Of a stretch of DNA of 64,000 nt, positions 39,488-47,613 are shown in pieces. The stretch lies in contig NZ_BQHY01000008.1 in NCBI RefSeq assembly GCF_021602155.1, positions 124,001 to 188,000 of the forward strand, in the 5' to 3' direction. Position 1 is the first letter of the stretch, and every line of letters starts with the position of its first letter. The stretch comes from Pseudomonas parakoreensis (GTDB lineage Bacteria > Pseudomonadota > Gammaproteobacteria > Pseudomonadales > Pseudomonadaceae). The position numbers were made by a program, and so were the translations under genes. Below the pieces are notes generated by a model. The model searched no databases, was not told the origin of the DNA, and was given only the letters and a program-made list of their open reading frames with translations.

Positions 39488-41215
39488 TCAAGCGGTCACG
39501 GCCTGTTCCACCAAATGCCCGCTGTCGATCCGCACATGCCGTGGGTGGAAGCGCTTGAGGCTGCTGCGGTGACCGACGCTGACGATGCTCAGGCCCGGCA
39601 GCTGATCAATCAGTGCCTGATATAGCGTCGCTTCATCCTCTTCATCCATCGCCGACGTCGCTTCGTCCATGTACAGCCATTGCGGTGCGTAAAGCATGGC
39701 GCGGGCGAAGGCCAGGCGTTGCTGCTCACCCGGCGACAGCATGCGCTGCCAGTGATTGGCTTCGTCCAGACGTGCGACCAGATGCGGCAGACGGCAAGTT
39801 TCCAGCACCTGCGCGTAACGCTCTGGCGCGTAGGTGTCGCCCGGTTGCGGATAACTCAAGGCTTCGCGCAGGGTACCGATCGGCAGATACGGCTTCTGCG
39901 GCAGGAACAGATAACGCGCCGCCGGCAGGCGAATAGCGCCGTGGCCCGCGGGCCACAAGTGCCCCATCGCCCGCAGCAACGTCGACTTGCCGCTGCCGGA
40001 GCGACCGCTGAGCATCACCCGCTCGCCCGGCTCCACCGTCATGTCGGCATTGGTCAGCAGGTGACGACCATCGGCCAGATCCAGGCCAAGATTGTGCACT
40101 TGCAATTCACTGCCCTGATTCTGCACATCGATCGCCGGAGCGCGCTGTTCGTTATCGGTCATGGCCTGACGGAAGCTCAGCAGACGATCACAGGTGGCGC
40201 GCCAGGACGCGAGGCTCTGATAGGCGCTGATGAACCAGCTGAAACTCTCCTGGACGTTGCCGAATGCCGAGCTGATCTGCATCAGTTCACCCAGCTCGAT
40301 CTTGCCGGCGAGGTAGCGCGGCGACGCCACGATAAACGGGAAAATGATCGCAGCCTGGCTGTAACCGGCAGTGAAGAACGTCAGGCGCTTGGACACTTTC
40401 ATGATGTCCCAGAAGTTGTGCCAGACATTACCGAAGCGACCGCTCAAACGACGGTTTTCGTTCGGCTCGCCGTTGTACAACGCGATGCTCTCGGCATTTT
40501 CACGAATCCGCACCATGGAAAAACGCAGGTCGGCTTCGAAGCGTTGTTGTTGGTTGTTCAGGCCGATCAAGCGGCGACCGATCAAGTGTGTCAGCCAACT
40601 GCCCACCACGGCATAGACCAGCACGCACCAGAACATGTAGCCGGGAATGGTGATGCCATAGACCTCAATGCTGCCCGACACGCCCCACAGAATGATCGAG
40701 AACGACACCAGGCTGACGATATTGCGCAGCAGGCCGATCCCCAGCTCAAGGGTATTGGAGGTGAAGTTATTGAGGTCTTCGGAAATCCGCTGGTCCGGGT
40801 TATCGGTGTAACCGCCCTGCTCCAGCTGGTAGTAATTCTTGTCGGCGAGCCAACGGGAGAAATGCTTTTCGGTGAGCCAGGCCCGCCAGCGAATCGTCAG
40901 CATCTGGGTCAGATAAAGCCGGTACACCGCACCGACAATCGCCACCGCTGCAATCGCGCAGAAATACAGAATCAGCTGCCAGAACGCCGCTTCATCTTTC
41001 TTCTGCAGCGCGTTGTAGAAATCCTTGTACCAGGTGTTGAACCACACCGAAATCCCCACGCTGAGCAGCGACAGCGCAATCACCGCAATCAGCAATGTCC
41101 AGGCCTTGCCCTTCTCTTCACTGCGCCAGTAAGGCGTGATGATCCCCCACACCTTGCGAAAAAACTGCCCGCGCACAGCATCGTTGACCGCGGAATATTC
41201 AGCGTTCTGATTCAT
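39488..41215 (-). CDS. ABC transporter, fused permease and ATPase (SbmA/ABCD-like)
   Basis: 575 aa. The N-terminal membrane domain has about six helices (LLIAVIALSLLSVGISVWFN first) with the EEKGKAW and NPDQRISEDLNNFT motifs of the SbmA/BacA-ABCD permease family. The C-terminal ATPase has Walker [10 protein letters not shown], signature LSPGEQQRLAFARAML and Walker B WLYMDEATSAMD. Likely a homodimeric half-transporter; the substrate is unknown. It starts at MNQNAEYSAVND. Confidence 0.88.
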   Translation of the reverse strand: MNQNAEYSAVNDAVRGQFFRKVWGIITPYWRSEEKGKAWTLLIAVIALSLLSVGISVWFNTWYKDFYNALQKKDEAAFWQLILYFCAIAAVAIVGAVYRLYLTQMLTIRWRAWLTEKHFSRWLADKNYYQLEQGGYTDNPDQRISEDLNNFTSNTLELGIGLLRNIVSLVSFSIILWGVSGSIEVYGITIPGYMFWCVLVYAVVGSWLTHLIGRRLIGLNNQQQRFEADLRFSMVRIRENAESIALYNGEPNENRRLSGRFGNVWHNFWDIMKVSKRLTFFTAGYSQAAIIFPFIVASPRYLAGKIELGELMQISSAFGNVQESFSWFISAYQSLASWRATCDRLLSFRQAMTDNEQRAPAIDVQNQGSELQVHNLGLDLADGRHLLTNADMTVEPGERVMLSGRSGSGKSTLLRAMGHLWPAGHGAIRLPAARYLFLPQKPYLPIGTLREALSYPQPGDTYAPERYAQVLETCRLPHLVARLDEANHWQRMLSPGEQQRLAFARAMLYAPQWLYMDEATSAMDEEDEATLYQALIDQLPGLSIVSVGHRSSLKRFHPRHVRIDSGHLVEQAVTA

Positions 41216-41236
41216 GGAAAAGGCTCGATAAAGAAA

Positions 41237-41272
41237 AGAACAGACACGCACCGATCATAGTTGATCGGTGCG
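41237..41272 (-). terminator. Terminator after roxR
   Basis: 11-bp perfect stem CGCACCGATCA / TGATCGGTGCG with a four-base loop, followed on the minus strand by a T-rich stretch (TGTTCTTTTCTTT). It ends the roxSR transcript before the ABC transporter gene. Confidence 0.85.
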
Positions 41273-41311
41273 CGTTATCGCGAGAGCTGGCGATGGCCGT
41301 TCAGCGCAGGT

Positions 41312-41872
41312 TCAGCGACGAACCGGGCGCTTCTGCAGTTTGCGCTGCAGGGTGCGGCGGTGCATGCCCAGGGCGCGGGCAGTGGCGGAGATGTTGCCTT
41401 CGTGCTCGGTCAGCACACGCTGGATGTGCTCCCATTGCAGACGGTCCACCGACATCGGGTTTTCCGGTACCAGGCTGTCGAGGTCGGCGTGTTCGGAGAG
41501 CAACGCAGCCAGCACGTCGTCGGCGTCGGCCGGTTTGCACAGGTAGTTGCAGGCGCCGCGCTTGATCGCTTCGACCGCTGTGGCAATGCTCGAATAACCG
41601 GTGAGGATCACCACGCGCATTTCCGGGTCCAGTTCCAGCAGCTTGGGCAGCAGCACCAGACCGGAGTCGCCGTCCATTTTCAGATCCAGCGCGGCGTAGT
41701 CCGGCAGGTCGGCCTGGGCGATGGTCAGGCCTTCTTCGGCAGAGCCTGCGGTACTCACGCGAAAGCCGCGGCGGGCCATGGCACGGGCCATCACTCGGGT
41801 GAAGGTCGCGTCGTCGTCGACCAGCAGCAGATGCGGCAGTTCTTCGCCTTCGACTTGGATTTCGTCACTCAT
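41312..41872 (-). CDS. roxR: Redox response regulator RoxR (RegA/ActR/PrrA type)
   Basis: 186 aa. Receiver domain with phospho-acceptor D63 in YAALDLKMDGDSG and the acidic pocket in LLVDDDATF. A short linker leads to a Fis-type helix-turn-helix (EGNISATARALGMHRRTLQRKL), the signature of the RegA family. In pseudomonads RoxR controls cyanide-insensitive oxidase and other respiratory genes. It overlaps roxS by eight bases. Confidence 0.94.
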   Translation of the reverse strand: MSDEIQVEGEELPHLLLVDDDATFTRVMARAMARRGFRVSTAGSAEEGLTIAQADLPDYAALDLKMDGDSGLVLLPKLLELDPEMRVVILTGYSSIATAVEAIKRGACNYLCKPADADDVLAALLSEHADLDSLVPENPMSVDRLQWEHIQRVLTEHEGNISATARALGMHRRTLQRKLQKRPVRR

Positions 41873-43127
41873 GTTGGTCTCCTCGGGCGCCGTGGGGCAG
41901 GCGCAGCTCGGTGAGCGTGCCGCCTTCCTCATGACTATAGAGTTTCACTGAGCCGCCGGCGCGTGTCACGCTGGCCTTGCTCAAAAACAGGCCCAGGCCG
42001 AAACCTTTGCCCTTGGTGGTAAAAAACGGTTTGCCGATCTGCTCGGCGATGGCCAGCGGCACACCGGCGCCGTGGTCACGAATGCTGATGGTCACGGTTT
42101 CCGTGTCCCAGTCCAGCGTCACCTGGAGATTTTCCGGGCAGGCGTCGGCGGCATTGTTCAGCAGATTGAGCAGCGCCTGGGTCAGGTCCGGAGGCGGTGC
42201 CATGCGCGGTACTGTGCCCTGACCGAGACGCTGGAAACGATAACTGGCTTCCGGACGCATCAGGTGCCAGCGGTTCAGCGCTTCGTCGAGCCATTGGGTG
42301 ACGTCCTGCATCTCCACGGCCATTCGGCGGTTGGCCTCGGCGGCGCGCACCAGTTGTTGCAACGTTTCTTTGCACAGTTTGACCTGATCCTGCAGCACCT
42401 TCAGGTCGTCCTGCAACATCGCGTCGGGGTGGTCCTGCTGCATTTCCTTGAGCAACACGCTCATGGTCGCCAGCGGTGTGCCGAGTTCATGCGCTGCGCC
42501 AGCCGCCTGGGTGGCGACGGCGAGCAATTGCTGATCGCGCAAGCCTTCTTCGCGGCGAATCGCGCGCAATTCCTCCTGACGACGCAGCTCTTCAGCCATG
42601 CGCGCAGCGAAAAACGTGATCACCGCAGCCGCCAGCGCGAAGCTCAGCCACATGCCGTAGATCTGCAGGTTCTCGCGGGCCACCGGCAGAGTTTCCAACG
42701 GGTAGAAACGCGTGAGCATCACGGTGTACAGCGCCAGCGCGATGCCGGACAGAATCACCGAATAACGCCACGGCAGCGTCACCGCCGCGATGGTCAGTGG
42801 CACCAGATAATAGGAAACGAACGGGTTGGTCGAACCGCCGGAGAAATACAGCAGCGCACTGTGGATCACCAGATCGCAGGCCAGTTGCAGCGCATATTCG
42901 AGTTCGGTCACCGGCCATGACGTACGCAGTCGCACGGCGGTGAACACGCAGAGCAGAATCGAGCAGCCGAGGGTCATCGCCAGTTGCACCCACGGCAACG
43001 GCAGCAGTTGCAGCCAGTAGGCCAGGCCAACGGAACCGGCCTGCGCGGCGAGCACCAGGGTGCGGATGAACGTCAGCCGCCAGAGGTTCTGGCGAGTGGC
43101 GGAAGTCAGTTGTACGGGGGCGAGCAT
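41865..43127 (-). CDS. roxS: Redox sensor histidine kinase RoxS (RegB/PrrB type)
   Basis: 420 aa from the ATG giving MLAPVQLTSATRQNLWRL. About six membrane helices (20-170) carry the quinone-sensing GGSTNPF heptad at 97-103 (GGxxNPF in RegB). The H-box is GAAHELGTP with H213. A cysteine at about 252 in QVKLCKETL matches the redox-active Cys position of RegB. ATP-binding N and G boxes (LLNLLNNAADA; GLGLFLSKA) are intact. It pairs with RoxR. Confidence 0.94.
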   Translation of the reverse strand: MLAPVQLTSATRQNLWRLTFIRTLVLAAQAGSVGLAYWLQLLPLPWVQLAMTLGCSILLCVFTAVRLRTSWPVTELEYALQLACDLVIHSALLYFSGGSTNPFVSYYLVPLTIAAVTLPWRYSVILSGIALALYTVMLTRFYPLETLPVARENLQIYGMWLSFALAAAVITFFAARMAEELRRQEELRAIRREEGLRDQQLLAVATQAAGAAHELGTPLATMSVLLKEMQQDHPDAMLQDDLKVLQDQVKLCKETLQQLVRAAEANRRMAVEMQDVTQWLDEALNRWHLMRPEASYRFQRLGQGTVPRMAPPPDLTQALLNLLNNAADACPENLQVTLDWDTETVTISIRDHGAGVPLAIAEQIGKPFFTTKGKGFGLGLFLSKASVTRAGGSVKLYSHEEGGTLTELRLPHGARGDQHE

Positions 43128-43263
43128 GAGCTCTCCTGATGAGCGCTCCAGGCGGATCGCACGGAGTATAACCAAGCCGCGGCTTTGAGAGGCGAAAGTG
43201 CGGCAAATGACCACATGGCGCTGGCGGTAAATTGGGCTACAGCGCATGGTTGTCCGAGATCAG

Positions 43264-43410
43264 TGTGGTGAGGGGATTTATCCCCGATGGGTGGCGAAGC
43301 CGCCCCAAACCCTGCAATCCGCTTTTCACGGGCAGACCGCATCCGCAGAATTGCGACTGCTTCGCAGCCGATCGGGGCGGTGCGACGTTTCGCTAAATCC
43401 CCTCGCTACA
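43264..43410. repeat. Degenerate inverted repeat of the GGGGATTTATCCCC family
   Basis: GGTGAGGGGATTTATCCCCG on the left. On the right CGGGGCGG...TTTCGCTAAATCCCCTCGCTAC is a diverged inverse copy. It fills most of the gap between divergent roxS and the SIMPL-domain gene. Confidence 0.7.
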
Positions 43411-43542
43411 AAAACACTTCCAGGCCAATCCGGCGCATCTGTATAGAAGTTGTAACTGGGCGAACCGGAGCATAAAAGCTAGAGTCTGATGGTTTCACGC
43501 AGGCCCCCGATCCAGCACCTGCGCCCTCATCAAGGAGCTTTC

Positions 43543-44262
43543 ATGCACACATTTCGCCGCAGCGCCGCCCTTCTCGCCCTGACCGTCGGCAGCATCGCCA
43601 GCCTTCCGGCGCTGGCCGCCGATGAGCTGCACTACAACCAGATCTCCCTGCGCGCCGAAGTCAGCCAGGAAGTCGCCCGCGACCTGATGATCGTGACGCT
43701 CTACACCGAAGCGCAAAACACCGACCCGGCCAAACTCGCCGCCGACGTCAGCACCACCATGAACAAGGCGCTGGCCCAGGCCAAGCAAGTCAAAGACATC
43801 ACCCTGCGCCAGGGCAGCCGCAACAGCTACCCGATCTACGACACCAAGGGCCAGAAAATCACCGGTTGGCGCGAACGCGCCGAACTGCGCCTGGAAAGCG
43901 CCGACTTCGCCGCCCTGTCCAAACTCACTGGCGAACTGCTGACCGACCTGAAAATGGGCGGCATGGACTTCGCCATCGCCGAGCCGACCCGCAAGGCCAG
44001 CGAAGACCAACTGCTCAAAGAAGCCGTCAACGCCTTCAAGGCCCGCGCGCAACTGGCCACCGATGCACTGGGCGGCAAAGGCTACAAAATCGTCAACCTG
44101 AACCTCAACAGCAACGGCTACCCACAACCGTACATGCGCGCCCCGATGATGATGAAAGCCGCCGGCATGGCGGATTCGGCACCGGTCACACCGGAAGTCG
44201 AAGCCGGCACCAGCCAGGTCAGCCTGACTGCCGATGGCTCGATTGAAGTGCTGATGCAGTGA
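43543..44262 (+). CDS. SIMPL-domain periplasmic protein (DUF541)
   Basis: 239 aa with a clear signal peptide (MHTFRRSAALLALTVGSIASLPALAADEL). The SIMPL/DUF541 pattern is present: ISLRAEVSQEVARDLMIVTLYTEAQ near the start and repeated helices with VSTTMNKALAQAKQ. AAGGAG stands before the ATG. Relatives (for example YggE) are linked to oxidative stress, but the molecular role is unknown. Confidence 0.85.
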   Translation: MHTFRRSAALLALTVGSIASLPALAADELHYNQISLRAEVSQEVARDLMIVTLYTEAQNTDPAKLAADVSTTMNKALAQAKQVKDITLRQGSRNSYPIYDTKGQKITGWRERAELRLESADFAALSKLTGELLTDLKMGGMDFAIAEPTRKASEDQLLKEAVNAFKARAQLATDALGGKGYKIVNLNLNSNGYPQPYMRAPMMMKAAGMADSAPVTPEVEAGTSQVSLTADGSIEVLMQ

Positions 44263-44280
44263 ATTGATGTGGGCTGAATG

Positions 44281-44318
44281 AAAAACCGGCGATCAGAGAA
44301 TGATCGCCGGTTTTTTTG
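44281..44318 (+). terminator. Strong terminator after the SIMPL-domain gene
   Basis: 13-bp stem AAACCGGCGATCA / TGATCGCCGGTTT with a GAGAA loop and a T run; the leading A run makes it usable in both directions. Confidence 0.9.
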
Positions 44319-44350
44319 TGCCTGGGAGTTGTGTTGTTTGATCTGACGCC

Positions 44351-44416
44351 TTCGCGAGCAAGCTCGCTCCCACATTTGAAATGCGCACTCCTGTGGGAGC
44401 GAGCCTGCTCGCGAAG
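44351..44416. repeat. Inverted pair of the GTGGGAGCGAGC repeat
   Basis: TTCGCGAGCAAGCTCGCTCCCACA and its inverse ending GCCTGCTCGCGAA. It is the third palindrome family of the window and recurs in the tandem array near 60.5 kb. Confidence 0.84.
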
Positions 44417-44431
44417 AACGATAACGCGGTC

Positions 44432-44794
44432 TCAAGCCGGCGGATCAACCCGATCCAGCGCCCGATTCACCGCCAGCTCAGCGAGCATGATGATCTGCTG
44501 GATCGCCAGCGCCGTATTGCGCTGCGGGCGACTGAGCTGATCGGCGAAATCACTGGCCATGGTGTTGGCCGAGGCCAGGGACTCACAGGCGTGGGCCAAC
44601 AGACTTTCCGTGTCGATGCCCGGATGGACGAGGAACATCGAGCTGGGTGGACGCGGTTTTGTGGCTTCGGGGCTTAAGTAGAAATCGAGGGCGCGTTTGA
44701 TCGCTTCGCGGTTTTTTGCGAGGTCTTCGGCTTGGAGGGCTTCGGTGAGTGGGGTTATGGGTTCGAGTGGTGGATCTGGGACTGGTTTGGACAT
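44432..44794 (-). CDS. DUF6124 family protein
   Basis: 120 aa helical protein with a proline-rich start (MSKPVPDPPLEPITPL). The family block FLVHPGIDTESLLAHACESLASANTMASDFADQL is followed by ALAIQQIIMLAELAVNRAL. Such genes are common and often multicopy in Pseudomonas; function unknown. Upstream lies a structured leader (see 44867-45005). Confidence 0.82.
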   Translation of the reverse strand: MSKPVPDPPLEPITPLTEALQAEDLAKNREAIKRALDFYLSPEATKPRPPSSMFLVHPGIDTESLLAHACESLASANTMASDFADQLSRPQRNTALAIQQIIMLAELAVNRALDRVDPPA

Positions 44795-44866
44795 TGATAG
44801 CGTTCCTGATCAATAGCCATTCACTCGCCGTTCTCACGCGGCGGAGTGGTGGCAGCAATGTGCGGG

Positions 44867-45005
44867 GTGAGAAACCGGTAGGAACAAGCCCGGCCGGACC
44901 GAAGCCCGCCCGCACACAGCCGCCATAGAACATTGCAGCAGCAGAAATGCCGGCGGCAATTATGGTGGTACTGATTGTGGATTAACAGTTCCTGCGGGTT
45001 CTCAC
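44867..45005 (-). promoter_or_regulatory. Inverted-repeat leader upstream of the DUF6124 gene
   Basis: GTGAGAAACCGGTAGGAAC at 44867-44885 is mirrored by GTTCCTGCGGGTTCTCAC at 44988-45005, about 100 bases apart, upstream of the gene on its coding strand. A small AACCTT / AAGGTT hairpin lies further out at 45072-45088. Together these account for most of 44795-45120, where I see no convincing gene. Confidence 0.45.
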
Positions 45006-45125
45006 ACCCGATCGCTGAGTTTTCAGCGACAGCTCAAGGCTAGAGAGCTGACGTCCGAGGGACAACCTGAAAACCTTGTGGGAAGGTTCTGGTTATCCCA
45101 CACACCTTTAAACACAACCCCACTC

Positions 45126-45237
45126 CCTGTAGGAGCTGCCGAAGGCTCGGGCCGCGTTCGGACGATCTTTTGACTTTGGCTCTCACAACTCAAAAGCAAG
45201 ATCAAAAGATCGCAGCCTTCGGCAGCTCCTACAGGGG
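45126..45237. repeat. Inverted REP pair, left copy with an insertion
   Basis: Right copy GATCGCAGCCTTCGGCAGC is normal. The left copy reads GAAGGCTCGGGCCGCGTTCG before GATCTTTTG, that is, about 13 extra bases in place of the simple GCGATC join. Confidence 0.82.
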
Positions 45238-45278
45238 GATCGGATTTATTCAGTTAGAGACCGGTCGGCTGTCAGGCC

Positions 45279-45306
45279 GACATCGCTGGCAAGCCAGCTC
45301 CCACAG
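45279..45306. repeat. Single GCTGGCAAGCCAGC repeat copy
   Basis: One unpaired copy (ATCGCTGGCAAGCCAGCTCC) just upstream of the first large structured element. The second large element is preceded by the same repeat. Confidence 0.7.
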
Positions 45307-45347
45307 TGGTGGAATTCAACCAATAGGCCGAGTGCCAGCTCGCCGAA

Positions 45348-45645
45348 AGCTTTTGATCTTGATCCACGGGCGACGTCGGAAGGCTGAGCGCAGGGATTGA
45401 TCCGGGCGTGGGAGCGCAGCGACCGTTTGGCGAAGCCAAACACAGCGAGAGGAGGTGCAGCGAAGCAAACCGTAGACGCTGCGCCCGGATCGATCCCGCA
45501 GCGAAGGAACCCCGAGCCCCAGCGAGCGGGCCGAACGCAGGAGCAAGCGTTTTTGGTTACTTTTGGGGCGTTTGCCAAAAGTGACCCGCCGTAAGGGCGG
45601 AACCCCAAGCCGCCGTTACCGCAGCAACGGATATGTACCCACGGC
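45348..45645. repeat. Structured ~290-base repeat element, copy 1
   Basis: Nearly identical to 60818-61110 in the same orientation. A long closing stem pairs 45393-45408 with 45482-45497. Inside it GTTTGGC / GCCAAAC (45425-45431 / 45435-45441) forms a hairpin. After it come a 12-bp hairpin (45555-45566 / 45575-45586) with loop GGCGTTTG and a CCGCC / GGCGG hairpin (45586-45600). It lies 100 bases upstream of the first peptide-binding-protein gene. Small open frames inside are not supported as genes. Confidence 0.8.
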
Positions 45646-45751
45646 CCAGATATACCGAGATAGACACCCCAACAAGAAAAACGATATTTCCGAACACACC
45701 CAAATCCCCGCTACCCTGAAAAAACAACCACCTCCAAAACCCGGGGACTCC

Positions 45752-47353
45752 ATGGAAAGATTCACCCTCAAGCCACTCCTGATCACTCTCGCACTAACAG
45801 CCATAGCCCCCATCGCCAACGCCACCACCACCCTGGTCTATTGCTCCGAAGCCAGCCCCGCCGGCTTCGACCCCAGCCAATACACCAGCGGCACCGACTT
45901 CGACGCCTCCGCCGAAACCGTCTTCAACCGCCTCACCCAATTCCAGCGCGGCGGCACCGACATCGAACCCGGCCTGGCGACAAAATGGGACGTTTCCAAC
46001 GACGGCCTGCAATACACCTTCCACCTGCGCCAAGGCGTGAAATTCCACACCACGGAATATTTCACCCCGACGCGCGACTTCAACGCCGACGACGTGCTGT
46101 TCACCTTCCAGCGCCTGCTCGACCCGGACAACGCCTTCCGCAAGGCCTACCCCGCCGAGTCCCCGTACTTCACCGACATGGGCCTGAACACCACGATCAA
46201 ATCAGTGGAACAACTCGACGACAACACCGTGCGCTTCAACCTGAACAACGTCGACGCGGCGTTCGTGCAAAACCTCGCCATGAGCTTCGCCTCGGTGCAA
46301 TCGGCCGAATACGCCGCCCAACTGTTAAAGGAGGGCAAAGCCGCCGACCTCAATCAGAAACCGGTGGGCACCGGCCCGTTCGTGTTCAAGCGTTACCAGA
46401 AAGACGCGCAGATCCGCTACGCCGCGAACAAGGACTACTGGAAACCCGAGGACGTGAAGATCGACAACCTGGTGTTCTCGATCACCCCGGACGCTGCCGT
46501 CCGCCTGCAGAAACTCAAGACCGGCGAATGCCAGGTCAGCGGCTACCCGCGCCCGGCCGACATCAAAGTGATGGAACAAGACCCGAACCTGCGCGTATTG
46601 AAGCAGGCCGGTTTCAACCTCGGCTTCCTCGCCTACAACACCACGCATCCGCCACTCGATCAGCTCAAGGTCCGTCAGGCGCTGGACATGGCCATCGACA
46701 AACCGGCGATCATCAAAGCCGTCTACCAGAGTGCCGGACAACTGGCGCAGAACGCCTTGCCACCGGCGCAATGGTCGTATGACCCGAACATCAAGGACGC
46801 GCCGTACGACCCGGTGAAAGCCAAGGCGCTACTCAAGGAAGCCGGGGTTGCACCGGGTACCACCATCAATCTCTGGGCGATGACCGTGCAGCGCGCTTCC
46901 AACCCGAATGCGCGGATGTCAGCGCAGATGATCCAGCAGGATTGGGACAAGATCGGGATCAAGGCCAACATCGTCAGCTACGAATGGGGCGAGTACATCA
47001 AGCGCGCGAAAAATGGCGAACACGACGCGATGATCTACGGTTGGACAGGAGACAACGGCGACCCGGACAACTGGCTCGGCGTGCTCTACAGCTGCGCGGC
47101 AGTCAAGGGCAGCAACTACGCCAAGTGGTGCGACCCGGCCTACGACAAATTGATTCAGCAGGCCAAGGTGTCCACGGATAAAGCGCAACGGGTAAAACTG
47201 TATCAACAGGCGCAACTGATCCTTAAACAGCAGGTGCCGATCACGCCCATTGCCAACTCCACGGTATTCCAGCCGCTGCGCAAGGAAGTGAGCGACTTCA
47301 AGATCAGTCCGTTTGGCCTTACACCCTTCTACGGCGTGGGTATAAATAAGTAA
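45752..47353 (+). CDS. Peptide ABC transporter substrate-binding protein 1 (DppA type)
   Basis: 533 aa family-5 periplasmic binding protein. The signal peptide ends near ANA (MERFTLKPLLITLALTAIAP). The DppA start TTLVYCSEASPAGFDPSQYTSGTDFDA, the RFNLNNVDAAFVQNLAMSFASVQSAEYA block and the C-terminal SDFKISPFGLTPFYGVGI are present. The ATG at 45752 matches the family; a longer frame reads back into the structured repeat. By position it resembles dppA1 of P. aeruginosa. It probably docks on DppBCDF encoded downstream. Confidence 0.92.
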   Translation: MERFTLKPLLITLALTAIAPIANATTTLVYCSEASPAGFDPSQYTSGTDFDASAETVFNRLTQFQRGGTDIEPGLATKWDVSNDGLQYTFHLRQGVKFHTTEYFTPTRDFNADDVLFTFQRLLDPDNAFRKAYPAESPYFTDMGLNTTIKSVEQLDDNTVRFNLNNVDAAFVQNLAMSFASVQSAEYAAQLLKEGKAADLNQKPVGTGPFVFKRYQKDAQIRYAANKDYWKPEDVKIDNLVFSITPDAAVRLQKLKTGECQVSGYPRPADIKVMEQDPNLRVLKQAGFNLGFLAYNTTHPPLDQLKVRQALDMAIDKPAIIKAVYQSAGQLAQNALPPAQWSYDPNIKDAPYDPVKAKALLKEAGVAPGTTINLWAMTVQRASNPNARMSAQMIQQDWDKIGIKANIVSYEWGEYIKRAKNGEHDAMIYGWTGDNGDPDNWLGVLYSCAAVKGSNYAKWCDPAYDKLIQQAKVSTDKAQRVKLYQQAQLILKQQVPITPIANSTVFQPLRKEVSDFKISPFGLTPFYGVGINK

Positions 47354-47356
47354 CAC

Positions 47357-47408
47357 CAGGCCCCAAGGCGGCGCGCACAACGTGACCGGCGCACCGTTTT
47401 GGGGCTTG
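47357..47408 (+). terminator. Long hairpin after binding-protein gene 1
   Basis: GGCCCCAA near the left and TTGGGGC at the right enclose further pairing (GGCG / CGCC-like) without a good T run. It probably partly ends transcription between the first and second binding-protein genes. Confidence 0.55.
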
Positions 47409-47525
47409 GTTTGCACCGTAAAAAACGGCCGCAAACGGTCAAATGCGTCAACTCTTATACAAATGCGACATTAAGGTACGTTCGTGCCACGCTTTGAGGC
47501 CGGCAGTCGCTCTGGATCTTGCATT

Positions 47526-47541
47526 GGGTATGGCCCCTGCA
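47526..47541 (+). promoter_or_regulatory. Possible sigma-54 promoter of binding-protein gene 2
   Basis: GG at 47527-47528 and GC at 47539-47540 have the exact 10-base spacing of -24/-12 promoters, with CTGCA at the -12 side; the -24 side (GGGTAT) is a weak match. It lies 74 bases before the ATG. Confidence 0.3.
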
Positions 47542-47613
47542 TAAGTATCCGCAGGCACGACTCACGAGGTCGTACCTCAATATTAAAAAATGACAACAAA
47601 TCATGAGGCCAAC

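Noticed and set aside
45397-45594. Small open frames inside both copies of the structured repeat (also 60857-61039)
   Set aside because: The two frames look alike only because the DNA is repeated. Indels in the T-rich hairpin break the 3' ends differently, and the changes preserve base pairs rather than codons.
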